From: Pseudomonas sp. Irchel 3A7 | GTDB taxonomy: Bacteria; Pseudomonadota; Gammaproteobacteria; Pseudomonadales; Pseudomonadaceae | DNA: 64,000 nucleotides | Assembly: GCF_900187565.1 (NCBI RefSeq) | Contig: NZ_FYED01000001.1 | Span: forward strand, 186,001 to 250,000 | Reading direction: 5' to 3' | Shown here: in pieces, positions 38,440 through 47,514 of the stretch | How positions within the stretch are numbered: the stretch's first letter is position 1 | Layout of the letters: the number at the start of each line of letters is the position of its first letter | Notes under the pieces: model-generated | What the model was told of the DNA's origin: nothing | The model's input: only the letters and a program-made list of their open reading frames with translations | Database searches by the model: none | Made by a program: the position numbers and the translations under genes

Positions 38440-39396
38440 TCACAGCCCTAGCGACACGCGTAATTTTTCTTTCCAGCTCAGTGGAGTCCGCTCGCGCAAT
38501 GGTGCACGCATCGCCTCGACAATCGCATGCCCCACCGCACGGAAGGTATAACGCTGCTCTACCAGCGCTTGTCCGGCCAATGAAATGGCCTCGGTCAGTT
38601 GCGCAGATTCGCGCAGCACGGCCAGTTTTTCCCGAAGCTCGTCGCGGGTTCGATAGAGCACAACGTTGTGCATGTCGACGAAACCCAAGGCGCGATTCTC
38701 TTCTTCCCCTTGATCGTAGGCAAACAGCACACAACCACAGGCCATGGCCTCGAAATTCTTGATCATGTACTCGCCCATCCCCACATCGGCACTGACGAAG
38801 TAACGGATCCGGCTCAGCGTTTCACAGTATTCCTCGCCCGATTTGGTGCGCGCGATCAACAGGTTTTCGACTTCGGCAACGGACTCGAGCATCTCCTTGC
38901 GTCCAGCATAAGCAACGCTGTTGAGACTGCCGACGAAACCCAATTCGATATCCCGTTCGCGCTGACGGTTTTGCAGCAGCGCCTGGTCGTAGCCTTTGGG
39001 CACGAAATGCGCGTCGAAGCCCTCGTCACGCAAACGCTGGCTGACCATAAAACCCGAGCTGATCACCCGCGCCCACGGCAATTTACGGTAATGCGCACTG
39101 AATTTGCCGGTGTATTTGCACGGGATGTAATTCTGATAGGCATCGTGCTCCAGAATAACCAGATTGGGCAGCGTCTGTATGAACCGCACCTGTCTGATTT
39201 CTTTTTTGAAGCGCAGGAAAAACACGATCCTGTCATAGAGGGTCACATCGACATGCTTGCGGAAATAACCGCGCAAGTCGTCCTGCTCGGCACTGGTCAG
39301 CTCACGCTTGTCGCAGTCGCACTGCTCGGCAATACCGTCATACAGTCGATCGAGGATCGCTCGTTGCTCTTTCTGCACCAGAAACAGAACTTTCAA
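38440..39396 (-). CDS. Ssg/CgeB-like glycosyltransferase
   Basis: A 318-residue protein of the PA5001 (Ssg) type. The N-terminal MKVLFLVQKEQRAILDRLYDGIAE and the later MGEYMIKNFEAMACGCVLFAYDQGEEE show the GT-B C-terminal donor site (E-x7-E equivalent in NFEAMACGC). Ssg is linked to surface polysaccharide synthesis in Pseudomonas (established for the family). The start is TTG at 39396, overlapping the dnpA stop by four bases (TTGA), with GAGAG upstream. Confidence 0.78.
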   Translation of the reverse strand: MKVLFLVQKEQRAILDRLYDGIAEQCDCDKRELTSAEQDDLRGYFRKHVDVTLYDRIVFFLRFKKEIRQVRFIQTLPNLVILEHDAYQNYIPCKYTGKFSAHYRKLPWARVISSGFMVSQRLRDEGFDAHFVPKGYDQALLQNRQRERDIELGFVGSLNSVAYAGRKEMLESVAEVENLLIARTKSGEEYCETLSRIRYFVSADVGMGEYMIKNFEAMACGCVLFAYDQGEEENRALGFVDMHNVVLYRTRDELREKLAVLRESAQLTEAISLAGQALVEQRYTFRAVGHAIVEAMRAPLRERTPLSWKEKLRVSLGL

Positions 39397-40823
39397 TTGG
39401 GCTCTCTCTTGCCAGTCAACTCTTGGACCCAGAACAACTCGTGGCGTCGCACTGTTTTACGGAAAAATTCGTTTTCACCAAAAGCTGGCCAGCGTCGGCC
39501 TGCGAGACAACGTTGAATGGCCCGGCGAAAAAGGCGTTTGAGGGGCAGCCGGGGCTGAAGGTCGTGCATCATGCCCAAAGACATGGCCTTGCGCCACTGC
39601 ACTTCAGTCGACAAAGAAGGTGTCCATGGCCGCAAGGGCTCGACAGCATCGAACTGCGGTGGCAGCGCGACACCCGTGCCTGCATCGCCCATTGGCCAGC
39701 GATCGTTGTCGTGCAAATGATTGGCGTAATGCAACAGGATTTCTGGCTGCCAGGCTGTGCCGAGCAGCGCTTGCATCACCGCCTGCTGTGAGCATAGATG
39801 GTCCGGATGCGGATCGAAGTGCGGATGTGGCAAAACAATGACCTGGGGCTGGATGCGCTCGATCAGCTCACGCAAATCGGCCAAAAGATTGTTCCAGGAC
39901 GGCACTCCATCGACATCACTGCCCAAGGTAAATGGATTGAACTTGCGAAAGTACCGGGTATCGCCAAGCTGGGCCTCGCGGGACGCCGCGGCTTCGGCCG
40001 GCGCGCCCTGCATCGCAGGCAATTGCAGACAGAAATAACCCAGCTGGATGCAACGCTCCTGAGGAACACCGCCCCACAACGGCACACTGATACTGTCCCA
40101 GGCGCGAAGTGCCCCCTTCAACCGCGACGCCTCGACACCTTCAAGCCCCATCTGCCGATAGTGCTCGGCTTCGATCTCGCCAGCGGTCAGGGTCACGATC
40201 CAGCTTTCACTCGCGCGGCTGTACAACCCGAAGGCAGCCAGTTCCGCGTCATCGGCATGGGGTGCAATGACCATCACCCGCTGACGACTGTAATCCGGAT
40301 GCTCGAATGCCCATAGCACAGGTTCGCCCAACAGCCGGCAGAAACGCCCACGCAGGCGCAACTCCCCGCGCGACAACACCCGTGCCTGACCGCTGAGGTT
40401 GAGGTAACGCAGGCCGTTCACGCCACGCTCGAAGGTTTGTCGGTCCGGGTTATCACCGCCGGACATCTCGACGACCGGATCAATGAATCGCCCCAACCAC
40501 GTGCTTTTGATGCGCAACGCCAACACCAGCGTCGAGTCATCAACCAGCATGACGCCATCGTCCAGCCGCAGGCGATCGCCACTCAGATGAACCTTGGGTT
40601 GCGGCGTGTAGGGCGGGAAACTGTATTGATAATCGTCTTGGGGCGAATAGAACAGGTGGTCGGCAAACCAGGCCTCATGGGCAAACCACCCCAGAGCCGC
40701 GAGTACCAGCGGCAGCCACCAGGCCACCACTACACCACTTACAACCAACAGCCCCACTGCGATCAGCAGACCGATGCGTTTGTTGCGGCGATGACGCTTG
40801 AGCAATTGCTGCTTGCGGCTCAT
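39393..40823 (-). CDS. dnpA: PIG-L-family N-deacetylase DnpA
   Basis: A 476-residue protein with an N-terminal membrane helix (about 18-45) and a PIG-L (LmbE-like) deacetylase domain. The metal motif is VMVIAPHADDAELAAFG, and the second His cluster is LPHPHFDPHPDHL. In P. aeruginosa, DnpA (PA5002) is a predicted N-acetyl-sugar de-acetylase linked to persister formation. The ATG at 40823 is used. It is followed by the TTG-started glycosyltransferase with four-base overlap. Confidence 0.87.
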   Translation of the reverse strand: MSRKQQLLKRHRRNKRIGLLIAVGLLVVSGVVVAWWLPLVLAALGWFAHEAWFADHLFYSPQDDYQYSFPPYTPQPKVHLSGDRLRLDDGVMLVDDSTLVLALRIKSTWLGRFIDPVVEMSGGDNPDRQTFERGVNGLRYLNLSGQARVLSRGELRLRGRFCRLLGEPVLWAFEHPDYSRQRVMVIAPHADDAELAAFGLYSRASESWIVTLTAGEIEAEHYRQMGLEGVEASRLKGALRAWDSISVPLWGGVPQERCIQLGYFCLQLPAMQGAPAEAAASREAQLGDTRYFRKFNPFTLGSDVDGVPSWNNLLADLRELIERIQPQVIVLPHPHFDPHPDHLCSQQAVMQALLGTAWQPEILLHYANHLHDNDRWPMGDAGTGVALPPQFDAVEPLRPWTPSLSTEVQWRKAMSLGMMHDLQPRLPLKRLFRRAIQRCLAGRRWPAFGENEFFRKTVRRHELFWVQELTGKREPN

Positions 40824-40831
40824 AGGTTGAC

Positions 40832-41728
40832 TCACACGGTGTAGACCGGCACAGGGTTGCACCAGCGATCCTTGTATTCCCGGTCGGCGCGGCCGAAGGA
40901 AAAACGCAAGGGCTTGTCCAGCGCCCGGGCATGCTCCCAGGCGCTTTGGGTGTTGAGAAAACTCAGCACGCTGCCAGGGCTGAATTCGCGGGTTTCAGGG
41001 TCGACGCCGCCATTGATGTACTCGACGCTGATCCACTGCGGCGTCTCGACGCGGTACACCAGCTGGATCGCAATCGGCGCATCTTTGAGGAAAATCACCG
41101 AGCCGATCAGCAACTCGCGCAACAGCTCGATGACCTCGGCCATGCGCTCGGCACCTGTCGCCGGGAAACCCCAGCGGCGCAGAAACAGGTCGCAGTAAAT
41201 CGCTGCCAGCTCGGCACTGGAGAACTCCGACACAGGTCGTATCAAGCCACCCGCCTCTTCCAGCAGCCTCAGTTCGCGGCGCTGGTTGTAGCGAAACTTC
41301 TTCGACAGTTCTTCGGGTGTGCGGGCCATGGCCAGTTGTTCGGCCTGCAACTTGATGCCGGTAAAACGGCTTTCGTTCAGCGCCGACAAATAACGACCGC
41401 GATGACGCAGGGGGGCCTGTGTATTTTCAGCGGCCGGCAAGATGATCTCGGCATTGCCAAGGTCGAACAGGCCTTTCTTTCCGCTGCGCTTGAGTACGTC
41501 CTTGGACAGTGCAAGGTCGCGGCCCCATGTCGGAATCGCCGCCTTGATTTCGCCATTTTGCTCCCAGGCCAGGTAACGCACCGGAATATCGGCCAACTGC
41601 GCCAGGCGCTCGACCACCATTGGATGAGTCGCGACGCTGCCACCATAACGCTGCCAGGTTTCGGCATATGTAGAGGCATCGGCTACCGACCAGCCACGTT
41701 CGCGCCAGCCTTGAAATCGGTTGAGCAT
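40832..41728 (-). CDS. mig-14: Mig-14-type protein (antimicrobial-peptide resistance)
   Basis: A 298-residue soluble protein with an acetyltransferase-like (GNAT/FemX) fold. Mig-14 of Salmonella and PA5003 protect against antimicrobial peptides; the biochemical activity is not known. Recognisable blocks are RYNQRRELRLLEEAGGLIRPVSEFSS, IYCDLFLRRWGFPATG, FLKDAPIAIQLVYRVETPQWISVEYINGGVD. The ATG at 41728 overlaps the stop of the upstream glycosyltransferase by one base (TGATG). Confidence 0.88.
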   Translation of the reverse strand: MLNRFQGWRERGWSVADASTYAETWQRYGGSVATHPMVVERLAQLADIPVRYLAWEQNGEIKAAIPTWGRDLALSKDVLKRSGKKGLFDLGNAEIILPAAENTQAPLRHRGRYLSALNESRFTGIKLQAEQLAMARTPEELSKKFRYNQRRELRLLEEAGGLIRPVSEFSSAELAAIYCDLFLRRWGFPATGAERMAEVIELLRELLIGSVIFLKDAPIAIQLVYRVETPQWISVEYINGGVDPETREFSPGSVLSFLNTQSAWEHARALDKPLRFSFGRADREYKDRWCNPVPVYTV

Positions 41729-42858
41729 CAGCCCCTCGGTGCCAGTTCGATAACGTGTGGCAAATGCCAGAAAGCATCGCGTACCGCGCGGTCGGAGAAA
41801 CGTTCGCGCAAGCGGTCGAGCATCAGTTCGGCGCATTGGTGACGTTGACCTTCATCCATCGCGGCCAGATGTTGCAGCCCTTGCGCCAGGTGTTCGGCAT
41901 CGCCCAGCGGGAACAGAATGCCCACGCCTTCGACCACTTCTTTCGCCCCGCCACACGCGGTGGCGAGCAACGGTACGCCGGCAGCCATGGCTTCGAGCAG
42001 CACCATGCCGAACGGTTCGTGATCGGAACTCAGGGCAAACACATCGAAGGCACGGAAATAACGTCGCGCCTCGGGCACCTGGCCGAGGAACAGGACGCGG
42101 TCGCCAATCCCCAGCTCGCGGGCCTGGGCCTTGAGATCCTCCTCCAGACGACCGCTGCCGAGGATCACCAACTGGCTGTTGGCCGGCAAGCCCGGCAGCG
42201 CCGCAGCAAAACCGTCCAGCAGCGTGGCCTGGTCCTTGTCCGGATGCAATCGCCCGACATTGCCGACAATCCAGGCATCCGCCGCCAGGCCGAGTACTTC
42301 CCGTGCCTCGCTCGCCGACACTTGACTGTCCTGCAAGGCCTGTACATCGATGCGGTTATAGAGGGTTCGAATCCGCGCTGCCGGCCATTTCGGCAGGCAA
42401 CTGCGCATGTCATCGCGCACCGCGTCGGACACCCCAAGCAGGCTCAGACGCTTGCGGAAAATATGCGCGAACAGTTTGCGCGAGCCACGTTTGTAATCGT
42501 CAAACGCGTGATGCACGCCAATCACCGGCAACGAGGTGCCGAGCAAGGCAATATAGATCGGCTTGAAGCGATGGGCGATGCAGAAACTGAAATTGCGTGA
42601 AGCGGCGATCTTGCGCAGATCGCCAATGGCTCCCAGCTTCAAGCCACGAATGGCCCTGGAGCTGTACTCCATGAACAACACTTCATCGGAGGCGCACCCC
42701 GCGGCGACTTCGGCATCGGCGACCCCGGTCAGAAAAACCGTGGTCACGCGATAGCCAGTCCCCGCGAACAGGCTGGCGTACTGCCGGGCGCAGTCCAGAA
42801 ACGGGCCGTCATAGCCGTGGCAGAACTGCAGCACATGGCGTTCAGCCGAGCGTGTCAT
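41728..42858 (-). CDS. wapH: Family 4 glycosyltransferase (WapH-like)
   Basis: A 376-residue GT-B, family GT4. The donor-binding block is FDVFALSSDHEPFGMVLLEAMAAGVPLLAT (E-x7-E), preceded by NVGRLHPDKDQATLLDGF. WapH (PA5004) adds an outer-core sugar to LPS; the exact sugar here is not shown. The ATG at 42858 lies within the end of the carbamoyltransferase gene (17-base overlap). Confidence 0.85.
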   Translation of the reverse strand: MTRSAERHVLQFCHGYDGPFLDCARQYASLFAGTGYRVTTVFLTGVADAEVAAGCASDEVLFMEYSSRAIRGLKLGAIGDLRKIAASRNFSFCIAHRFKPIYIALLGTSLPVIGVHHAFDDYKRGSRKLFAHIFRKRLSLLGVSDAVRDDMRSCLPKWPAARIRTLYNRIDVQALQDSQVSASEAREVLGLAADAWIVGNVGRLHPDKDQATLLDGFAAALPGLPANSQLVILGSGRLEEDLKAQARELGIGDRVLFLGQVPEARRYFRAFDVFALSSDHEPFGMVLLEAMAAGVPLLATACGGAKEVVEGVGILFPLGDAEHLAQGLQHLAAMDEGQRHQCAELMLDRLRERFSDRAVRDAFWHLPHVIELAPRG

Positions 42859-44599
42859 ATGCGTTCGCGCCCTCTTTGACCACCAGGATGTCTTCCATGA
42901 TCAGATACTGTAGGTCCGAACCGAAGAACATGTTCAAGGCGTCCGTCGGAGAGCAGATCATAGGTTCGCCACGACGGTTGAGCGAAGTGTTGAGCGACAC
43001 ACCGTTGCCGGTCAGGACTTCCAGCGCCTTCATCATGTCGTAGTAGCGCGGGTTGTATTCGCGCTTGAGCACCTGGGCGCGGGAAGTACCGTCTTCGTGG
43101 ACGACTTCCGGTACGCGGGTTTTCCACTCCTCAGCCACTTCGAAGGTGAAGGTCATGAAGGGCGCCGGGTGATCGATCTTGATCATCTGTGGCGCGACGG
43201 TGTCGAGCATCGACGGGCAGAAAGGCCTCCAGCGCTCGCGGAACTTGATCTGGTGGTTGATGCGATCGGCCACGCCGGCCACGCTCGGGCAACCGATGAT
43301 CGAACGACCACCCAATGCGCGCGGACCGAACTCCATGCGGCCCTGGAACCAGGCCACCGGATTGCCGTCGACCATGATCTTGGCGATCTGCTCCGGCATG
43401 TTGTCGAGCTTGCGCCACGCAGGTTTGTTCGCATGACGGGCGCAGGCTGCGATCACGTCTTCGTTGCTGTACGAGGGGCCGAGGTAGACGTGTTCCATCT
43501 TCTCGACCGGTACGCCACGGGCGTGGGATACATAGGCGGCGGCGCCGACTGCGGTACCGGCATCGCCGGACGCAGGCTGTACGAACAGTTCTTTGATATC
43601 GTCGCGAGCGATGATTTTCTGGTTCAGCTTGACGTTCAACGCACAGCCGCCGGCGAAGGCCAGCTTGCCGGTTTCCTTGAGCACATCGCCCAGGTAATGG
43701 TCGATCATCTGCAACGCCAGTTTCTCGAACAGTGCTTGCATGCTCGCGGCGTAGTGGATGTAAGGCTCGTCGGCGATGTCGCCTTCGCGCTTCGGACCCA
43801 GCCATTCGATCAACTTCGGCGAGAAGTAAAAACCCTTGCCCTTTTCTTTATAGCGGCGCAGGCCGATGACGTTGGCGTAATCGGTGTTGATCACCAACTC
43901 ACCATTTTCGAACGAGGCCAGGCGCGAGAAATCGTATTTGCTGGCGTCGCCGTACGGCGCCATACCCATGACCTTGAACTCACCGTCGAGCATCTCGAAA
44001 CCGAGGAACTCGGTGATCGCGCCGTAGAGGCCGCCCAGGGAGTCAGGATCGAAGAACTCCTTGATCTTGTGGATCTTGCCGTTTTCGCCGTAACCGAAGA
44101 AGGTCGTGGCGTACTCACCCTTGCCGTCGATCCCGAGGATCGCGGTTTTCTCTTTGAAACCGGAGCAGTGGTAGGCGCTGGAGGCGTGGGCCAGGTGATG
44201 CTCGACCGGCTCGATCTTGATTTTCTTTGGATCGAAGCCCAGTTGCTCGAGGCACCAGACAATCTTGTTGCGATAGCGCTTGTAGCGACGGTTGCCCATC
44301 AGGATCGCGTCGAGGGCGCGGTCCGGGGCGTACCAGTAACGCTTGGCGTAGTGCCAGCGCGCCTTGCCGAACAGGCTGATCGGAGCGAACGGGATCGCTA
44401 CCACGTCAACGTCGGAAGGTTTGATACCAGCCTGTTCCAGGCAGAACTTTGCCGATTCGTAAGGCATGCGGTTCTTTGCATGTTTATCGCGTACGAAGCG
44501 CTCTTCCTCAGCCGCCGCGACCAGCTTGCCGTCGATGTACAAGGCTGCGGAAGGATCATGGCTAAGGGCGCCGGACAGGCCAAGAATCGTCAATGCCAC
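42842..44599 (-). CDS. LPS carbamoyltransferase (NodU/CmcH family)
   Basis: A 585-residue carbamoyltransferase. The N-terminal actin-like ATPase fold has LSGALSHDPSAALYIDGKLVAAAEEERF and VEHHLAHASSAYHCS. The C-terminal YrdC-related part has GRMEFGPRALGGRSIIGCP, CSPTDALNMFFGSDLQ. In P. aeruginosa the equivalent PA5005 puts the 7-O-carbamoyl group on heptose II. The GTG at 44599 is used, as no ATG matches the family start. A perfect TATAAT lies about 95 bases upstream. Confidence 0.9.
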   Translation of the reverse strand: MALTILGLSGALSHDPSAALYIDGKLVAAAEEERFVRDKHAKNRMPYESAKFCLEQAGIKPSDVDVVAIPFAPISLFGKARWHYAKRYWYAPDRALDAILMGNRRYKRYRNKIVWCLEQLGFDPKKIKIEPVEHHLAHASSAYHCSGFKEKTAILGIDGKGEYATTFFGYGENGKIHKIKEFFDPDSLGGLYGAITEFLGFEMLDGEFKVMGMAPYGDASKYDFSRLASFENGELVINTDYANVIGLRRYKEKGKGFYFSPKLIEWLGPKREGDIADEPYIHYAASMQALFEKLALQMIDHYLGDVLKETGKLAFAGGCALNVKLNQKIIARDDIKELFVQPASGDAGTAVGAAAYVSHARGVPVEKMEHVYLGPSYSNEDVIAACARHANKPAWRKLDNMPEQIAKIMVDGNPVAWFQGRMEFGPRALGGRSIIGCPSVAGVADRINHQIKFRERWRPFCPSMLDTVAPQMIKIDHPAPFMTFTFEVAEEWKTRVPEVVHEDGTSRAQVLKREYNPRYYDMMKALEVLTGNGVSLNTSLNRRGEPMICSPTDALNMFFGSDLQYLIMEDILVVKEGANAYDTLG

Positions 44600-44692
44600 A
44601 GGGGTCTAGCCTCTTTAGTCTGCATGCAGGCGCAGTGGCGCCTCAAAAAATGATGTGCCTTCGCAAGGAGCGCGAGGCAGCTAAAGGGCGGG

Positions 44693-44698
44693 ATTATA
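44693..44698 (-). promoter_or_regulatory. Possible -10 box (TATAAT) before the carbamoyltransferase gene
   Basis: A perfect TATAAT on the minus strand, about 95 bases before the GTG start. No good -35 is visible at 16-18 bases, so this is only a candidate for an internal promoter of the carbamoyltransferase-wapH-mig-14-dnpA-waaL segment. Nothing else stands out in 44600-44752. Confidence 0.4.
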
Positions 44699-44752
44699 GC
44701 TTAAAAGCAGCGGCAAGCCTCTAGCTGCAAACGGCAAGAAGGCGCGTGGTGC

Positions 44753-45100
44753 TTAAGAGGCTCCCCAGCCGCGCGCGGGCCGCCAGTAAATGAGGATGTT
44801 GCCATTCACGGTCTGCCGGTAAATCGTGTACGGCAAGACAACGGTATCCAGACCGCCAGACAAAGCCAGGTCCAGCAAAACGAGCGGTACGAGGATTCCC
44901 GTGGGATCGGGTGGCGCGTTCAGTACACAAAAATCGTAAGCCAGGCCGCTGTAGACCCGCGGGATGGACTGACAGTAGGTTTTTTGCCGGCGGAGCCCCT
45001 GGGCGGCTTCGGCATCATCCTGCAACACCGTTGCAACGGTCCCGCAACCGGTCAAGGCCAGTGAGATTGCGCCTGATGCGACTGCCATTCTGATTGTCAA
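44753..45100 (-). CDS. YceK/YidQ-family (DUF1375) lipoprotein
   Basis: A 115-residue lipoprotein. The TTG at 45100 is chosen because GGAGG sits seven bases upstream and it places the signal peptide at the N-terminus (TIRMAVASGAISLALTGC, lipobox LTGC). The mature part has the YceK pattern PRVYSGLAYDFCVLNAP, LVLLDLALSGGLDTVVLPYTIYRQ. It has no known function. It sits inside the LPS cluster, between the carbamoyltransferase and the kinase array, and looks like a small insertion. Confidence 0.78.
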   Translation of the reverse strand: MTIRMAVASGAISLALTGCGTVATVLQDDAEAAQGLRRQKTYCQSIPRVYSGLAYDFCVLNAPPDPTGILVPLVLLDLALSGGLDTVVLPYTIYRQTVNGNILIYWRPARGWGAS

Positions 45101-45229
45101 AGTCTGCCCTCCGAGAACGTCAGGCAAACTAGCATCGTGGCTGCTCAGGCCACAGTTCATGGCTTCCCAAGATTGTGTAGGAAGGTTCATAAGAGCTTGT
45201 CCCCTGATCCCTGGCGACCAATCCAACCT

Positions 45230-45306
45230 CTTCGCGAGCAGGCTCGCTCCCACAGGAGAGCCCGGCCGCACGCGATCCCGGGTGGGAGCGAGCCTGCTCG
45301 CGAAAG
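45230..45306. repeat. REPIN before the kinase array
   Basis: Inverted pair GCGAGCAGGCTCGCTCCCAC at 45234-45253 and its complement at 45281-45303. It separates the lipoprotein gene from the upstream two-domain kinase gene. Confidence 0.88.
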
Positions 45307-45310
45307 CGAT

Positions 45311-46762
45311 TCAGTCAGCGCTGGAGATGTCCTTGGGAAGACGCTGATCAATGACTTGATAAAGGGCACTACCTTCAGGCCAGTTGCGCATGAACCGCGC
45401 CCGATCCCGCGCGTACGCCGGGGCGAAGCTGGCAAGCGAACCGTGCTGGCACATTGAATCCAGATCGATCAGCGCCCAGCGATCATCCTGCCAGAACAGG
45501 TTGTGCCCCTTGAAGTCACCATGGCTGATGCGCTCGCGTATCAGTTCGGCAAACAGATGATCCAGCGCGGCCAACTCCGTCTCGGGCGCATCGCCACTTT
45601 CTACAAAGGGGGCGAAGCGCTCGATGATGTCCGGCCCCGGCAGATGCTCGGTGATCAGGTAGGCGCGGCTGCGCAGCCAGAGAAAACGCTTCTCCAGCAA
45701 CGCCAGGGGCTTGGGTGTTGCAATGCCGAGGAACGCCAGGCGATTGCCCTCACGCCAGGAGTGCCAGGCGCGACTGGGGCGCCAGAAGCGCTTGAGCCAG
45801 TGGGCAAAACCCTTGATGTTGTAGCGCTTGATCACCAGCGTGCGACCATCCACTTCGACCTTGCCGACGCTCGCCGCGCCGCCGGTCTTGTACAGGTGCC
45901 CCTGATCGAGCAAGGCGTCGGCCTGCGCCAGTACCGGCAGCATCGCCGCTTCTTCCTCGCGACGGATGGCCTGTAAGCCGAACGCGCTGCGCCGGACACT
46001 GAACAACGTGCACTCACGGCCAACCTTGGTCAGGAAGTCCTTGAGGCGCCAGCTACGCACTTTGTCGATCTGTTTCTGCAGCGCCTCCATGGGCAAGGCA
46101 TGTTCGCCATTGCTCAGCAGGTAGTACACCAGCAACTCTTCAGTGAACGGCTCCAGCGCCTTGGGCAACTGGGCGAAAAACACCCCGAGGTTTTCCAGGA
46201 CTTTCTGCCGCGACAGTGGCTGGCCAGGTGTTTCGGCGCAGATCCCGGCGCCATCGATCAAATACAGTCGACTGCCCTGGCGCAGCAGATTGTCCAGGTG
46301 CAGATCTTCCTGCCACAAGCCTTTGCGGTGCATTTGACCGATCGCGCCCAAGGCTTCGGCCAGAACCGCCGATTGCTCATCGGCCAGCGCCGGCAAGTGT
46401 TCGACCTGCTTCCAGTCATCGCCCAGGCTTGCAGCGCCTTCCAGAAACTCGAACAACAACCAGCCACCCTCGCCGTCCTTAAGACCGTCTGCCAACAGCA
46501 GTGGCGTGGTCAGGCCTTGCGCTGCGAGCAGGCGCACGCCCTCCAGCTCTCGCTGAAAATGCCGCGCCGCTTTGCTGCCGACCAGCAATTTGGCCAGCAC
46601 CGGGCGGCCCCGCCAGACACCGGCACCGACATAACGCTGACCGGGCAGCACCCGCAACAGGCTCAGCAATTGCAAGTCAGCAGGCCCGGCGGCATCTGCC
46701 AGAGTAAGACTCAACGGCAATGACGGGCTGCGGCCAGCGTTTTTCAACTCCGACAAACGCAT
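45311..46762 (-). CDS. Two-domain WaaP/InaA-like LPS kinase
   Basis: A 483-residue protein with two kinase-fold units. The first has LWQEDLHLDNLL and YLIDGAG (about 150-170); the second has ISHGDFKGHNLFW and WALIDLDSM (about 410-440), so both keep the catalytic and metal Asp. The duplicated arrangement matches PA5006. It probably phosphorylates core heptose, but which site is unknown. Its ATG overlaps the upstream stop by one base (TGATG), so it is coupled to the kinase genes before it. Confidence 0.85.
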   Translation of the reverse strand: MRLSELKNAGRSPSLPLSLTLADAAGPADLQLLSLLRVLPGQRYVGAGVWRGRPVLAKLLVGSKAARHFQRELEGVRLLAAQGLTTPLLLADGLKDGEGGWLLFEFLEGAASLGDDWKQVEHLPALADEQSAVLAEALGAIGQMHRKGLWQEDLHLDNLLRQGSRLYLIDGAGICAETPGQPLSRQKVLENLGVFFAQLPKALEPFTEELLVYYLLSNGEHALPMEALQKQIDKVRSWRLKDFLTKVGRECTLFSVRRSAFGLQAIRREEEAAMLPVLAQADALLDQGHLYKTGGAASVGKVEVDGRTLVIKRYNIKGFAHWLKRFWRPSRAWHSWREGNRLAFLGIATPKPLALLEKRFLWLRSRAYLITEHLPGPDIIERFAPFVESGDAPETELAALDHLFAELIRERISHGDFKGHNLFWQDDRWALIDLDSMCQHGSLASFAPAYARDRARFMRNWPEGSALYQVIDQRLPKDISSAD

Positions 46763-47514
46763 CAGCGCTTCTCCTTATAGCTGCGCCGCGAGGTCAAGCG
46801 AGCCAACCAGCTATCGATCAACGAACTGTCTTGCGACTGATCCAGATAGGCGGCCAGCAAAATGCGCAACTGTGCTTCGCTCCACTCCGGCGCCCGACGC
46901 AGCAGCGGCTCCAGATCCTTGACCCGGTCGCGCCGACCCAGCAGCAACGGACGGGTCTTTTCCAGGTCGATCAACTGGGCCTGATAGCCATCGCCGGTGG
47001 CGCACAGAAAAATGTGCTTGGGATAAAAACAGCCGTGCACCTGACGCTTGCCGTGCAGGCGCCGGGCCAGTTTCCCGCAGGCTTGCAGGATGGCGGTGTG
47101 TTGCGCCTCGCTCAGATCCGACCAGCGCTGCAGCAACGAATCCAGATCATCCCAACCGTCCAGGGCACGGGTCAGCAAAATCGCCCGGACTTCACCGTCG
47201 ACCTTGCGCTCACCGAAGAACGCCGCCTTCAGCGCTGGAATGCCGAGCGCCTCATAGCGACTGATGTTGCGAAATTCCCGGGCGAAACTTGGCTCGCCAA
47301 AGGGCGCGTGCAAGGTGTGCATCTGATAGTTGCTCTGACGCTTGAGGTAGAAGCCGTGACCTTCCAGATCCAGCCGAAACACGCTGCTCCAGCCACCGCG
47401 CAGGGTGTTGGGTTCGTCCACGGCATCGAGCTGCCGGGTCCAGAGTGCGTCGAACGTGCCGAGGCCGTGACGCTCGAGCAGCGCACGGTCTTCAGCAGCC
47501 AGAAAGTCAGTCAT
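46762..47514 (-). CDS. InaA-type kinase homologue with Cys in place of the catalytic Asp
   Basis: A 250-residue kinase-fold protein (PA5007-equivalent). The N-lobe is SSVFRLDLEGHGFYLKRQ with Lys58. The catalytic loop reads VHGCFYPKHIFL: His160-Gly-Cys162, so the expected Asp is Cys, while the metal Asp183 in QLIDLEKTRP is kept. This is a feature of InaA-type proteins and suggests altered or lost phosphotransfer. The ATG at 47514 overlaps the upstream stop as ATGA; the long reading to 47766 is inside the next gene in another frame. Confidence 0.8.
   Translation of the reverse strand: MTDFLAAEDRALLERHGLGTFDALWTRQLDAVDEPNTLRGGWSSVFRLDLEGHGFYLKRQSNYQMHTLHAPFGEPSFAREFRNISRYEALGIPALKAAFFGERKVDGEVRAILLTRALDGWDDLDSLLQRWSDLSEAQHTAILQACGKLARRLHGKRQVHGCFYPKHIFLCATGDGYQAQLIDLEKTRPLLLGRRDRVKDLEPLLRRAPEWSEAQLRILLAAYLDQSQDSSLIDSWLARLTSRRSYKEKR

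Noticed and set aside
43097..44653. A 518-codon plus-strand frame opposite the carbamoyltransferase
   Set aside because: It has no recognisable domains and mirrors a certain gene.
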